A stretch of 64,000 bases of DNA, from assembly GCA_036873135.1 (NCBI GenBank), contig JAPTYO010000023.1, positions 3,607,834-3,671,833 on the forward strand. Direction: 5' to 3'. A program made the position numbers and the translations under genes. The notes beneath the pieces are model-generated. The model searched no databases. It was not told the origin of the DNA and was given only the letters and a program-made list of their open reading frames with translations. The DNA is from Clarkia xantiana subsp. parviflora. Its lineage: Eukaryota; Streptophyta; Magnoliopsida; Myrtales; Onagraceae. Positions 34,701 to 49,700 of this stretch are shown one piece after another; the first letter of the stretch is position 1; each line of letters starts with the position of its first letter.

Positions 34701-37700
34701 TAAAAAGAAGCATACATGTGTCACTCTTCATCAGCTACAGTTATAAGCAGAAGATACTACTGAAAGGAACTTAAAGTACATAGACATGTACTTACATAAT
34801 AAACATTAGAAGAAAAAAAAAAAGTGAAATGTGTACCTTATGATCAAAGAAGCATAACGGAAGGGATTCATCACCATTTTCTTCCATATATGGCAAATAA
34901 AATGCCCTCATCTTCGGGCAACTTATTACATGCAATTCCTTTAAAGAGGGGAAATTGATGGATTCATCTCTCGTCCTGCCCCAAATAAATGCTACCATAT
35001 CTGGCAAGTTTTCAAGGGTAACATTCACCAGCGAATGAAATACTGTAGGGTCATCTGTGGTCTTAATTCCTTTTTCCAAACTCTCACAATCCATGATAGT
35101 TATCTCCGATGTCTTCCCAATTCGATCACAAATGTTAAGACAAGGAAGCTTGGTCTTCCATACAGTCTGCAAGGTGCTCAAGTAACGGAGTATTACGTTC
35201 TTCAAGTTTGGCAATTCAACCTGCAACAATAAGTTCTAACTTAATTATTCATCGTTATACTAATTATTTTTTCTAGTATTCAACAACGAATTGAAATTTT
35301 GGTTCTCCCCTTTTTTACCTTAGTCCAGTTTTAGTTTTTTTTTGTACGTTTTTATGTTGATAGTAATAGTAAATACTCGAATTTGTATTGGCAAAAAAAA
35401 AACATATTCACATTTGTAGTAAGAGCATCCACAATGGTTTTACCTAAATTGTATTCTTTAAAGTTGCCACGTAGACATTTATGTACACTTAAGTAATACG
35501 TAAATTTAAGACTCACGTAAAAAATATTCTCTGCAATCGTATTACTTAAACATATTCCTTAAATATATTTTATTATTAAATTTTCCAACAACCACCAATA
35601 AGATATTAGCATTAATTATAAAATGAATTAATTTATAATAAAAAATTGGTTACATAATACATAGTGCATTACTTAAATTTAAGGAATGCTTTATGTAAAA
35701 ACATAAATTTACGTGTGGGTCCCATCTTTAAGGAATGCTATGTAAAACCACTGTAAATAGTTTTTGTTGCTTTACTTAAATAAACATGTAGGACCCACGT
35801 TTACGTATTCTTTACGTAATACCACTGTGGATGCTCTAACAAAATTGAAAATACTATTAGAGACCAACCACTACGCTCAGTGGCGGAGCTAGGCATATAA
35901 AGTTGGGGGTTCAGCATCAACATAAAAAATATTGAAAGTTAACAAGTCATTGAAATTTAATAAGTCATAATTAAAAGAAAAGGTTAACTTGGGCCTTGGG
36001 GCTGGGGATGGGGCTGGGGCCGTGGCATTTGGAGCTTTGGGGTTCTTTTTTGGCTAATTTTAGGGGTTCATTTGTTTAATTTAAAACAAACTTACCATAT
36101 ATATATATATGATTAAAAAAAATTAGTATTAATGGGGGTCATATGTCTCCCCATTCTCATACATACCTCCGCCCCTGACTACGCTGAAGTTTTATGTAAA
36201 TATACTAGGGACAAAACAAACCTGTGGGATTTTTATTTATTTATTTATTTTTAGAACCGTTTAAAATTTTATTTTTTTAATTAAGATCTTTGAGAATTTG
36301 ATTAGGATATTTAAAGTTTGAAAGTATTCTAGTAAGTAAAAATAAAAGATATATAAATATACGTCCTAAAATAATTTAATATCATTTAATGGAATGAATT
36401 TTGTTAATGCGTTTAGAGCACAAGAATTGCTGGTTGTGTGACACGGCAAAGTAATATGTATCTGAGCTTAGAAACTGTATGATTAAACTTAGATCTTAAA
36501 ATATTTTCATGTATTACATTTCTGTAAATTATATTAATACATAGAGGTACGTACTGTCTAGTAAGGGAAGGAGATAACAGAAGTAGGAAGGTTCTGATAG
36601 CACTCATACTAAAGAAAAAGCTTCATATACGTACGTACCTTATCATCAAAAAGATAATGAATGTCCGACTCCTCTAACTCATCAACTGTATACCTTTGGA
36701 CGAATGTCTTGAACTTTGAGCAACAATCAACTCGTAGCATTTCTAATGATGGAAAATGAACCACAGAGCTACTTACTGAAAAGAAGCTGATCAAGTTATC
36801 CAGGTCTTGCAGTTCTATAGAGCGAAGACAGGGGAACAGTAGTATAGGGTCGTTCATCATCATCTCTTGCTTTTCTTCTTCAACTTTACCATTACCAAAT
36901 ACCTGTCTCATGCTATAACACCTATAGATGAGCAATTTCTCCAGCTTAGAAAGGCTTGGTGCCATGTAAACTGGAAAGAGATCAATCAGAAATGTACTTA
37001 GTTCTATCTGAACATCAGCTAGATTTGGGAAGCTAGAGACTACATGTGAGGTTGGTTCTACCACATGTTCAAGCTTTGCCACGTTAGACAAAAACAATGT
37101 TTCTAGTTTTGGAAGCGACCAGTAGCTCTTTTTGCATCCCTTCTCCTCTCCCGCAAAATGAAAAAGTGTCGGGCCTTTAAGTGACAAGCATCCACGTACA
37201 CTTATCTTTTTCAGATTTTGGAATTGAAAACCACCCATCATGTTGGATGGAAAAATATTCACCAATTTTTTGCAATCCTCAATAACCAGCTCCTCAATCT
37301 GGCAACAACATTTTTTAGGGATTTCATCGTGCCATATCTTTTCCATGCTTCCCACTGATACAAAACTCAATTTCACTAATTTTAGAAGTAGTGCCTGTAA
37401 GAGAAGGAAGCATGTGTCACTCTTTAGATAGTTATAAGGATAAATTGAAGATGCTAAAGGAACTCAACTACATATATACATACATTATATACCTACTTAA
37501 CTTAACATACGCATTATATAAAAATAATAAAGCAGATAATAAGTACCTTATGATCAAAGAAGCATAAGGGAAGAAGGGATTCACCACCACTTTCTTCTAT
37601 ATCTGGCAAATAAAATGCTCTCATTTTCGGGCAACTTTCTACTTTCAATTCCCTTAAACAAGGGAAGTTGATGGATTGATCTCTCCTGCCTCTAATGAGT

Positions 37701-40700
37701 GCTACCATATTGGGCAAGTCTTCAAGCATAACATTAGCCAGGGAATGAAATACAGCAGGGTGGTCGTTTGTGGACTTAATTTCTTTCTCACCATTGTCAC
37801 TCTCACATATGATTTCTTCCAAATTCTCACAATCCTTGATAGTTATCTCTGTTATCTGCCCAATTCGATCACAAATACTGACACAAGGAAGCTTGGTCTT
37901 CCATACTGTCTGCAAGGAGTCCAACTTGTAGAGTTCCACCTTCTTCAAGTTTGGCAATTGAACCTGCAACAATAAGTTCTTTCGTATTTATTTATTTATC
38001 ATTACTAGATGGAGGGCGCCCTGCCCGATATATCTTTTGATATATATTCCAATTTAAATATTGTAGTTGGAAGAAAAAATGAGAATAATTGTGTAAAATG
38101 ACATCTATCAAAACAAATCGATGAAATAATATAAGAAGCAATAAATAAATTGTATTATTGTGCAAATAATGTTGAAATGAGACAAATATGTCACCCGGTG
38201 AAATAAGGCGTCTCTTTGATAGAGTAAATTATAAGAATAAACATTTACATTTCAATAGATTTGGATATGGATATGTTTGATACAAATGTAACCATGTAAG
38301 TCTATGGAGAAGATGGAAGTATGAAAAGATCAAAGAGATGATGCAGTGAGGAACTGATGAAGAAGAGAAGGCGCGGAAAAATTCAATAGATTGATAAAAA
38401 ATAAATTTACATCCGATATTGTGATCTCATATATATAGGGACCAGTAGGTTTGATAATAATGTAATTACACCCTGATACTTTACATTTGTATCAAACATA
38501 TCCATATCCAAATCTATTGAAATGTATACAATGTTGATTCTTATAATATACTCTATCACTCTTTAATGTGTGTAACTTATCGGTTATGAGTTTTGAGTAT
38601 CCCCTTTCCACTTATTTAGTCTAAGGTGAATCCCATATAATAATTTGACATCTTTGTCCCAAAAAAGTGATGATACCACTTATATAGAATAGTATAGAAG
38701 CATAGATATACGGATAGAGGTAGATAAATATAGAGGATGAGAAAGCATAACTAATTAATGAAGACTCAAACTCATTACAAAGGTAGCATACACGTACCTT
38801 ATCATCAAAAAGATAATGACCACCTTCTTTTGTGATGGGGGATGATCCCTTCAACATGTGATCACTTGTATGACTTTGAACGAATGTCTTCAAGGAGCAC
38901 CAGGAAATATGTAGAGCTTTCAATGAGGGAAAACAAAGCATGCAACTATTTCCCAAGAATACGCTGATCAAGTTATTCATGCTTTGAAGAACTATCGAAC
39001 GTAAACAAGGGAATATTATTGAGTCCAACATCTCATCCTCTTCTTCGTTAGCTTCTTCCTCGCTTCCAAATATTTGTCTCATGCTACTACAAGTAAACAC
39101 TTGTAGATACTCGAGCTTAGAAAGGGTTGTAGCTGTGGCTATTGGGAAGAGATAACTTATACATGGGCACTTTGAAACTATGATTTTAACCAAACTCTGA
39201 AATCCAACCACTACATGAGAGTCTGGTTGTACCACATGCTTAAGATTTGGCAAATTAAACAACTGCAATTTCTTAAGTTGGGTCAGTGAGTAATAGCCCA
39301 TATCGCATTCTTTTCCCATCTCTTCTGTAAATTTGAAAATCGGCCGTTCTAACGAGGTGCATTCATTTATGATGAGTTTCTTTAGATTCTGGAATCCAAG
39401 TCTACCGTTCCCCGTCATATTGATGGGTGGTATGACATCCACCAAAGATTGACAATCCTCAATAATAAGCATCTCAAGTTGACAAAAAGATTTTTCAAGG
39501 ATTTCGTCATGCCATATCTTCTGGATGCTGCTCATAGATTTAAGATCCAATCTAGCTAACTTTGGAAGTAGTACCTGCAATTTTGTAATTTTATTAAAGG
39601 GAAAGTATGGATGCCGAAGTCTCTAGCTAATTTTTAATACAAGGAGATATCAAGATTCGGAAAGAAACTCATCAAGTACATAAATAGGTACCTTATCATC
39701 AAAGAAGTATAACTCATGGGCACTCTCATCTTCTTTTCGCAAAGAAAATGATCTCATATTTGGGCAATTTTCTACATACAATTCCTTCATAGAGAGGAAA
39801 TTGATGGATTCATCTCTTTTGGTCCAGACAAACGTCAACATGTTGGGCAGATCTTCAAGCCAGACATCAACTAGCGACGGGAACTCTATGTTTTTCGTTT
39901 CTTCTCCTCTTCTATCATTTTCAATCGGGACAACTGCTTCCATCTCCTTACAGCCTTTTATACGTATCCTCGTTAATTGGTCGAGGGATTTCAACAAGGC
40001 AGCCGGAAGGAGATTCATGACGGAACTGCAATTCACCAACTCTAACAAATTCAAATTTGGAAATACACTCACTTTCTCTAGTTGATCATTATTTTTCCAT
40101 ATGTGCCTTAACAAAGGCAAATTCGACAATTCCAAATTGTTCAACCGAGAGAGAATCACCACATCGCTTGTAAGGTTTAGTGCAGCACCATCACTAGTCT
40201 CAAAAACTTCTTGGACCGATCCACAGTCTCTTACCATCAAAGTCTCCAAATTCTTAACTTCTTTAACCAAGCTTGAAGGGATCACAATCAACAGCTCATC
40301 ACAAGAGCTCACTTCTAGGTATTCCAGTTTGGCCACATCAACTGAACAATTATTTTGCCAAATATATTTCAACTTCGGAAGACTTGACAATATCAGCGAC
40401 TTCAATAAAGGAAACGAAACCTGTCAAGCACAAGTATAAATTAAGAGTAAATAAGAGTACCAAAATCAAATAGGGGAAACCATCTCATCTAACAAAGGAA
40501 TCGAGGTAGGGGTGGATGAATCTTACTAGTTGGTCATTTGGAAACATAGTAGTGGTAGGGATGGATTGATCTTCTTGAACAATCTCTGAGCTTATAGACT
40601 TTACTTCTGCCCCATTTATGTCAACTCTGTGGTTGCTGCAGAATGTCATGATATTTGGTAAGTTGTGAAGTTTGATTCGACGCAATGCTTCCAACTTTAC

Positions 40701-43700
40701 TGCTTCAGTATTTTTTGCAACAGAGTCAACTAATACAATCACCTGCATTGCCTCACAATCTCTAACTTCAATTTCTTCCAATTGAGAGATGCATTTTAAC
40801 ATGGAATAACTGAATAGATTCTTCAGCTTTCCACAGTCTATCACCTTTATAATCTTCAGTTTGCTGAACGAATTAGGTGCAATCAGACCCCGACTGATCG
40901 TTTCCAACCCTGTTAACTTTTCAAGAAACAACGACTCCAACACTGTAAAAGTTGTGCATGGTAACCACTTAGATACTGAGTGGGCAACACATTGGACTAA
41001 AGAACTATTTTGTAAATGCAGATGCTTCAGTTCTTGAAAGCCATCCAAGCATAGTTCATCAATGCTCCTTTGCCAGCCTTTTATTCCATCCAAATGTATA
41101 TTTTGACTACGCTTCAACAAGTCTTGAACCCATTCTTCATGGAGAAAACTGCCGCGACATAACTCAAGCTTGATCTTCAACATTCTCGATTCTTTATAGT
41201 CACCAGTCCAATCCCAAACATCGCCTATTTGTATTATGTACTCGGCCAAATTTCCAAATTCTAAATGTTTAGGAATTGCACTGGGATTGTGAATATGTAT
41301 GTTGACACTGCTTAAGTTGCTCAGATTATTCAATTCCGAGACCTTGGCATTGCTTGGTTGCATCTCTTCTTCATCTTCCCACCGTATGAAGCTGCTACCT
41401 TTCAAGTGCAACTCTTCTAGACATGTCAGTTTTCCCAATACTTGAGGCTCTATAATTTCGAGTTTGGAGTCTTCCAAGTTCAATACTCTCAACTCACTTA
41501 ATTCTCCAATTTCTTCTGGCAGTCGACCAATTTCAGATCCGATGAAAGTCAGAATCTGTAATTGCTTTAACTTTCCAATAATGGTCAGATCCTCTATTGA
41601 GCACAAATCTAGACATAACGTGTTGAGATTCCGTAGGAACTGAATTGATGAAGGTAATGAATCACAACGACGTCCAGTAAAATCAAGCACACTAAGTTCC
41701 TTCATGCCTTCAAAGAACGAATCTGTGATGCCAATAGGGGGGTCATCCACTCTTCTGTAAAGAAGAAACATTCTTAGTTCAGGGCATTCCCATCCTTCCG
41801 GAAGCCTTCGAAAATTCACATGGGGTATAGATATAGTTTTACTGTTCTTGAGTTTTTTCCGTGGAATCTCCTTCAATTCAAATTCATCAGTTATCATAAG
41901 ACTATATTGATCCCTAGATGCAATCTTGATCGCAACTTCACGAACTACATCATGCATTTTGACAAAATCAAGATCTTGATCGTCATCTTTTAAGAGTAAA
42001 GAAGAGTCTTGCAGGCCGTGAAGCAAAGCCTTCAACTTATCCCTGGCACTTCTTACTGTATGTGTTCCCTTAAGTAACCCCAATCCCATGCTATAGTATA
42101 GTAAGTCTTCCACGGTGATATGCGCATCATTTGTAAGAGCACAAAGAAGGAATAAAGACTTGAGCTCCTCACTTTCTAAATGCCTATAACTAATCTCCAG
42201 GTTTGAGTACGCATCCTTTGACCCTTTGAACTGTACTAAGGCATCCTCCCATTCTGATAAACTGCAATTCTTTAACGTCATTGCGATTGCCTTAAGTACG
42301 ACAGGCAAACCCGAGCACTTCTCAACCATTTCCAATCCTATAGATCTGAGCTTGCTATCTTGACCTACTATTTCTCCAACAATGCTTTCAAATAACCTCC
42401 AAGGTTCATTGTCCTTAAGGACTTCGAGCTTGAAAACATTATGAGAACAACCCATTTCACTAGATAAGACATGTTGTTTTCTTGAAGTGAACAACAACTT
42501 GACCGCCCCTGCATCCATAGGAATTCCTATCTCTTCCACATCTATTCCTCTCCAGATATCGTCCAATATAATAAGTACTCGGTTTTGCTTCATAGGTTCT
42601 AGCGGTTTTGCAGTGCTCTTCTTCTTGTCAGTAGGCTTTAACCTTTTATGAAGACGGGATGCTCTTCCACTTACATTTTCATCATCCTTAAATTTCAGAC
42701 CTAACCAGACAGCAAGTTCCCCTTGAATTTTCTTTAAATCAGGATTCTGTGACACAACAGCCATTGCTACATCATCAAACAAATTCTTCTCTTGAGCAAG
42801 CCTCAGTACTTCTTTCATCAGTGTTGACTTCCCAACTCCTCCCATACCCCACACCCCAATCACAGCTGCTTCTGCGTCACCGAAGGCACTTATAATGTTC
42901 TCTATAATTTCTTTTCTTGATTCGAGGGACTCGTAGTCTTTTGCAGATAATATTGGCCTTGTGACAGCCTCATAGAAAATATCCCCTAAAGTCTCTTTAT
43001 CTTTATTAAGTTCTTGGACAGCAAGCATTGTCTTTTTTGCTTTACGACCTGATAGATTTTAAAAAGGTCCATATTAAAGAGGGGCTAAAGTGTCAGAAAT
43101 TGTTGTTCCACACTGATAGTGATAGAATTAGTAACAAATAAAATATATTGATTTTGTTAGAGATATATTCTTTACTTATTATGATATATTTAGTTGCCTA
43201 ATCTGAAAGAGCATATATATATATATATATCCTCATCTACAACAAGGTAACATAAGGAGAACAAATCGTAAGTTGGTATGAGAGCCTAACCTTATTAGGT
43301 CTATCTTGCTTGCCGTCCGTTCCAGCAAGCAGTTCTCCCAAGTCTTAGATAGACTCTTTCAGATTCAGGGTTTATCTTCTGAAATTGTCATCACCAATCA
43401 TCTCAGAAGCCGCCGAACGTCGCGCACCTAGTTTTCCTCCGCCGCCGGAATACCCCGCACGCGCCGTCACGCGCCACCGTTACCCGAAGATTCGCCGGCG
43501 CATATAGGCCACACGCCACCTTCCCGGCCTCCGTTCGTAGCTGCGCTTCCGTCTTTTGATTCGTCGGCCGATTTCTGACACAATCCCAGTAGTTTCTCAT
43601 CGGGATCCGCCATCTCTGCCGGCGCGTGTAAGCCACGTACCACCTCTCCAGCTGTCGTTCGTCGTCGCGCCTCTGCCATTTGAGTCACTGACCTCATCTG

Positions 43701-46700
43701 ACTTCATTACAGTAGGTGTTGTCGATCTTTGAGGTCGTTACCAGTCAATTGTCTCTCAACAATATTTATTAATGGCTCAAAATCTGCTTTTCCGTTTCAA
43801 TTTGCCTTTACTGGAACACCCACAATTGTTTCAGAAAAGTGTAATGGAAAGAATTATTTAGGATAGTCGGCCTCTGTAGAGCTTTGGTTATTAGGTCATG
43901 GTTTTTCTAATCACCTTAAGAAGGTTGTTGCCGATATTGCTGAAGCTCAACGGAATCAATGGGAGAAATTTGACTATCAACTTTGTGCATTACTTTGGCA
44001 ATATATTGAGTCGTTAATCTTTAGTAATTTTAGTGCGTTCAAGACATGTTATTCCCTTTACATCGCTGGACAAAAGCTCGCCTCCCTGAAGCAAACCAAT
44101 CATGATATGGGTGCTTATATGTCTGAAGAACAAGCTGCAGTTGAAGATGTTCCTCCAAGCTGATACTGTTGCTGGATTCTCTAAGAAGCTTGACAATATG
44201 TATATGGTGACCGATATTGTTGTCGTATTCTTTAAGAAGCTTGACAATATGTATATGGTGATGACACATCACGGCTTACAGCAAGATTATGAACACGTCC
44301 GGGATTAGATTCTAACATGTCCAGATGTTCCAACAATGGAAGATTTAGTCACTCGACTACTTAGGTTCCTCCTCCAAAGACACCACATCTTCAAGCAGTT
44401 GAAGCTTCTGCGATGGTTGTTAATTATACTAATCGAGGAGGACGTGGAGGTGGTCGTGGAGGACTCAACAGTGGATGTAGTCAATGGTGGACGTAATGGT
44501 GGACGTCAAGGTGCTCGACCTCAATGCTCTAATTGCAGAAAGATGGGCCGCACAATCGATATTTTATCAACTCAAGGGGTATCCAGATGATCATACTGCT
44601 AATGTTAGTCATATTGAGCACTCAGAAGCTACTAATCCAATGGACTCGACAGATGTCAAAATTTCTACGAATACGGGAAGTTCCGTAAGATGAAAGGGGC
44701 TCAAAAAGTCTAATCAGCAACATCTACTTGTTCCACTACTTGCATCCCTCAATCTAATAATAATCAGAACCGATGGATTATTAATAAAAGTGCTTCAGAT
44801 CTTATTGCAGGTAACCCTTCTACTTTTACCTCAATTTATCACTAAATTCCACACATCAAATTACTCTTGCAAGTGTCACGAGAGTCGCAGCCAAAGGAAT
44901 TGGTAAAGCCTCCCCAAGCTCACCCTTATCCTTGAGTCTGTCTTATACATGTACATCCCCAGTTGTCCTTTTAACGTGATATTTTTCAACAAATTGGTTC
45001 GTTTTTTAACTGTTATGTAAACTTTAATAAGGATTCCTTTGATCTACAAGAAAGTGGTACGGGTCAGACAATTGTTGTGGGATATGAATCAAGAGGACTC
45101 GACTATTTACAACCACAAGCGGTTATTTGTGCTGCGGAGTCTCCCAACCTACTTCATCAGTGTCTTGGTCATTCCACTTTGTCCAAACTTCAGCAGACGA
45201 CTCGTACCTTGGTCAAGCTGAATTGTGAGTCTTGTCAATTAGGAAAATATGTTAAGTCTACTTTTCATAGTCAAAGTGAAAATAGAGTTGATTCTCCTTT
45301 TTCAATAATACACTCAGATGTTTGGAAAAATCACCCAAATAACTAGTATTTGAAACTCAAACACCAAAACAAGGGAAAATTTCGGATGAAACTCAATATA
45401 ACCAATGGAGCATGTCCCAGATGCGCCATTTAGGGCGCATCTGGCAGATGCGCCATTTTCCCCTAGGGTTAACGGTCAAATTTTTTACCGTTAACCCAAT
45501 TTTGGCTCAACGATCAAATTTTTTACCGTTGAGCCAAATGGCGACTGCCGGATGCGCCATTTTTGGCGCATCCGACAGTTGCTCCATTTTCGTTAACGGT
45601 CAATAAAAGACCGTTAACAGGTCCGGGGAAAATGGCGCATCTGGGAGATGCTCCATTGGTTATTTTAAGTTTTGGACGAAAATTTCCCTTGTTTTTGTGT
45701 TTGAGTTTCAAATACTAGTTATTTGGGTGATTTTTCCCAGATGTTTGGGGTCCTAGTCAAGTATCTACTTCTGCTGGGTACAAATATTTTGATATTTTTA
45801 TTGATGAATTCTCTTGTTGCACTTGGGTCTATTTAATGAAAGAAAGTTCTAAGTTATTTCCTATTTTTCAATCTTTTCATGCTAAAATTCAAACTCAATT
45901 TGGTCAAAATATCAAAATTCTTCGTAGTGATAATGCACGTGAGTATTTTTCGGGTACGTTTTCGTCATTTTTTACTCGACATGGCAATTACAGCATTCCA
46001 CGTGTCCTCATACACTTCAACAAAATGGCATCGCATAGCACAAAAATAGGCATCTTATGGACACTGCCCGTACGATGTTACTTCATGCACATGTGCCTAT
46101 TCGTCCTTGGGGTGATGCTGTCTTAACAGCCTGTTATTTGATCAATATGATGTCTTCTTTCTCTCTCAATAATCAGGTTTCGTATTCTATTATGTTCCCT
46201 AGGGAACCATTGTTTACCGTGACTCGTGTTTTTTATTATACCTATTTTTTTCATGACCTTACTCCAGAACTAGATATGCTTTTTGCTCAGTCTATCAAAT
46301 GCATCTTTCTTGGATACTCTAAATTGCAGAAATGATACCGATGTTACTCTCCAGTTAATAACCGCTACTATATGTCTGTCGATGTCACTTTATTCGAGGA
46401 CACCATATTTCTCTTCTTCCTCGGTAGAGTCTGCTACTGAATTGGAGATGTTGCCCCTTCCTATCCTTCATCCACCAACTTTTCAGATGCCGAATTCATC
46501 CCCCTCTACTCATTTTGAATTAGAGGTTCCACCTCCGGATCCATCTCCACCACCTATTCTTCAGTATCAACGTCGACGGAAACAACCTACGTTGGTTAAT
46601 CCCTCCACAACGCCTACTTCAGTTGAGCACTCCACAGAGCCTCCTCCAATCGCGTCTTCCACAGAACCTACGGATTCTTTCCCACTCTAGTCGTCTGCAC

Positions 46701-49700
46701 CTACTACGGACCAACCTGAGCTACCAAATAATTTACCAATTATCCTTCGGAAGAGCTCTAGATCGACTCGTAATTCACATCTTATCTATAACTTCTTGAG
46801 TTTTCATCGACTTTACCCATCCCACTTCGCATTTATTTCAGCCTTATCCACCGTTACCATTCCCAAAATTGTTTGTAAAGCACTTGCTCACCCAGGATGG
46901 AAGCAAGCCATGATTAATGAAATGTGTGAAAGTTAAGACTAACCACTTGACCAACTGTCCTAAAACCCTAAGGTGTTAGGTGAAGGCGTGATTTAATCTT
47001 TATTTCAACAAGATGCAAGCCTTGGAACAGAGCGGTACGTGGGATTTGATTCCTCTCACACCAGAAAAAAGTATTGGTTGTGGATGGGTGTTTGTTGTCA
47101 AGGTAAGAGCTAATGGTCAGGTTAACCGCCTTAAGGCCCGTCTAGTGGCCAAGTGCTATACTCAAATTTATAGCTTAAATTATGGGATACATTATCACCA
47201 GTAGCAGGTTTGTCTCCTAGTATTTGAGAGAGGTTTGTAGTTATTTGTGCTATCCTTATACTATAGAGAATGTATTGTAATCCTTGTACAAGAGAGAAGG
47301 TATTTGTTCCTCGTATGTAGTAACAGACTTCTAGGAAGTTGAATCACAAACTCACTAAGGTGTTAGTTGATAATGGATAGTGGATAGTGGATACTCTCAA
47401 AGCCGATTTATTTTTCCTTTTTTACCAAGTCAAAAGAGAAAGATAGAGTAGTGATGTTTGTTTATGAGAAAGATAGAATGGTGATGCATGTAGACGAGTT
47501 GAAGAAGGTTTTGCAAAGTTTAAATTAAGGATCTAGGCAAGGTACATTATTTTTTTGGAATTGAAGTGGTCATATATTTATTGAAGAAAGAGATTGAGTT
47601 GAACCAACGGAAGTATGCTCTTGAGCTGATCTCAAAGATTTGGTTATTTGGAGCAAAACCTGCTATTCCACTAATGAAGCAAAATTTGAAGTTAAATTCA
47701 GCCGAAATTAAAATAAACTGATTTGAAGGAGTAGAGAAGATGAGGTGATGAAGGATGTTGAGTGAGGCATATAGAAGGCTCATGGAAAAACTTCTCTACC
47801 TGACAGTAACCAAGTCTGGCATATCTTTGTCAGTTCAACACCTCAGTCAATTTATGCATCAGCGAAGTCACACTATGATACAGCCTTATGAGTGGTTAAA
47901 TACATCAAAGTAAGGCCAGGTCAATAAATTATTTTGTCAGAAAAAAATGATTTGACGCTCTCTGTGTGTTGTGATGCAGATTGGGCATCTTGATCAATGT
48001 CAAGGAAATACATTAGTGGATATATTTTGAAACTAGAAAATCCTCAAGATAATCATTGTGCTACTCTACATGTTATTTTTGGTTATCATCATGCCATGTA
48101 ACTGAAAACAAAATCTATGAATACAAACCTAAAGAAAACAGAGCTATGAATGAAAAATACAAATATGAAGAACTAGAGAAAGTGAGACCAAACTGAGAAA
48201 CGTATATATTCTTCAGTGTGATATAAAAACAATAGAACACGTAAAGATAAAATCAGAAACCAAGAATTATACTCGTACCTTTCTTATAACAAACCACGGG
48301 GTTTAAGTAAAAGGATCTTTTCCGCGCACGAATATGGTCAACATCCTGTGGTATGGCATCTGCAACTTGCTCAGCTGCATGCATTAAAATCGTTAAGCCA
48401 CTATATGTTAGAGAAGGAATAATTATCATCAACTTGATAGGTTTTTCTTGAAGAAAACATCTAATAGGAAGAAATACAATTATGCTTTTTTTTGGTAAAC
48501 GAATACAATTATGGTTGATTAAGTTAAATAATGAAATAAGGTTTAAACTTAAACTGAGAGTTTCTGGACCTAAATATCTATTATATCACCAAGTGTCACA
48601 AACATTCAGGAGCTTTAAATACAATTTAAAAAAGTTACATCAGTAACTAATAATTTCTTTTTCAATACTTTTAGATATATTTGTTCTTTTTACTATAACA
48701 TTTCTATTCTTAGTATGGCGATAAAATAGCCATAATTTTTGTACAGGCTCTAATTAACGAATAATTTTCTTTCATATACAAGTTGATATGAAACTTTATC
48801 TTAATAATATATGATATTCACTTATAATTTACGTATTTTGATTTTAAGTATATACTAATGTAAAAGAAAAATATTTAGCAAAACAGTTAATGACTATTGT
48901 AAGTTGTAACATAAGTTCTCATCTAAATGACATTCCAGTACAATTTTTAAAGAATATTGTTAAATTCCACATTGGGCCGAGTCAAACCCAACGGGCCAAC
49001 ATAAAACAATTATTTTCACAAGTGGGGTTCCATCCTAAAACCAATTGGTGATAGAAGGAGGTGACCCACTTGCTTATATACTTCCCCCTCACCGTGAGGG
49101 CTCTCTGATTTCAACAAACCCCTCCCAGGTCCAGGCCCGATCCAAGATCTGATACCATGTTAAATTCGACATTCGGCCGAGTCAAACCCAACGGGCCAAC
49201 ATAGAGCAACCATTCTTACAAGTGGGTTCCATCCTAAAACAAAAAATGGTAAACTTTCCAACTTCTGGTTTTATGATAGATGGTCTCCGAATAAAGTTTC
49301 CCTAATAAAACCAAACAAAACAAAAAAAAAAATTACCTAGTTGAGAAAGGCTCACGGGATGGTCTATACAGACGCATCTTTTGAACCACGACTGAAAGTC
49401 CTCGAGTGGTATTACTGTATTTGCACCAGGTTGTTCCCCTAGCAATGTATCTGCATCCTTCACAGCACCATTCACACCATCAATCCAGTTTGTAACCTTT
49501 TTCTCGATATCCATCGCATTACGTTGTGCAGCTTCACATTTATGTTGAATCCCCTCCAGTTCTACCTTGAGTTTATCGACTCCTTCTTCGAGGTCTCTCA
49601 AGTAGCTCCTGTAGAAGAGAATGTAACCACATTGCCGCCGTATTGGTGTTATCAGATATTCAATAAATGGAGTAGCTAGAGAAATAGCTAGATCGGCCGC

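Noticed and set aside
36609..37376. LRR frames read as separate small genes
   Set aside because: Each LRR frame opens at a splice acceptor and closes at a donor with phase 0; none has its own promoter or NB-ARC. They are exons of the single NLR.
43403..43697. GC-rich minus-strand frames of 76-77 codons
   Set aside because: They lie in the leader region of the degenerate Copia element, in the wrong orientation for it.
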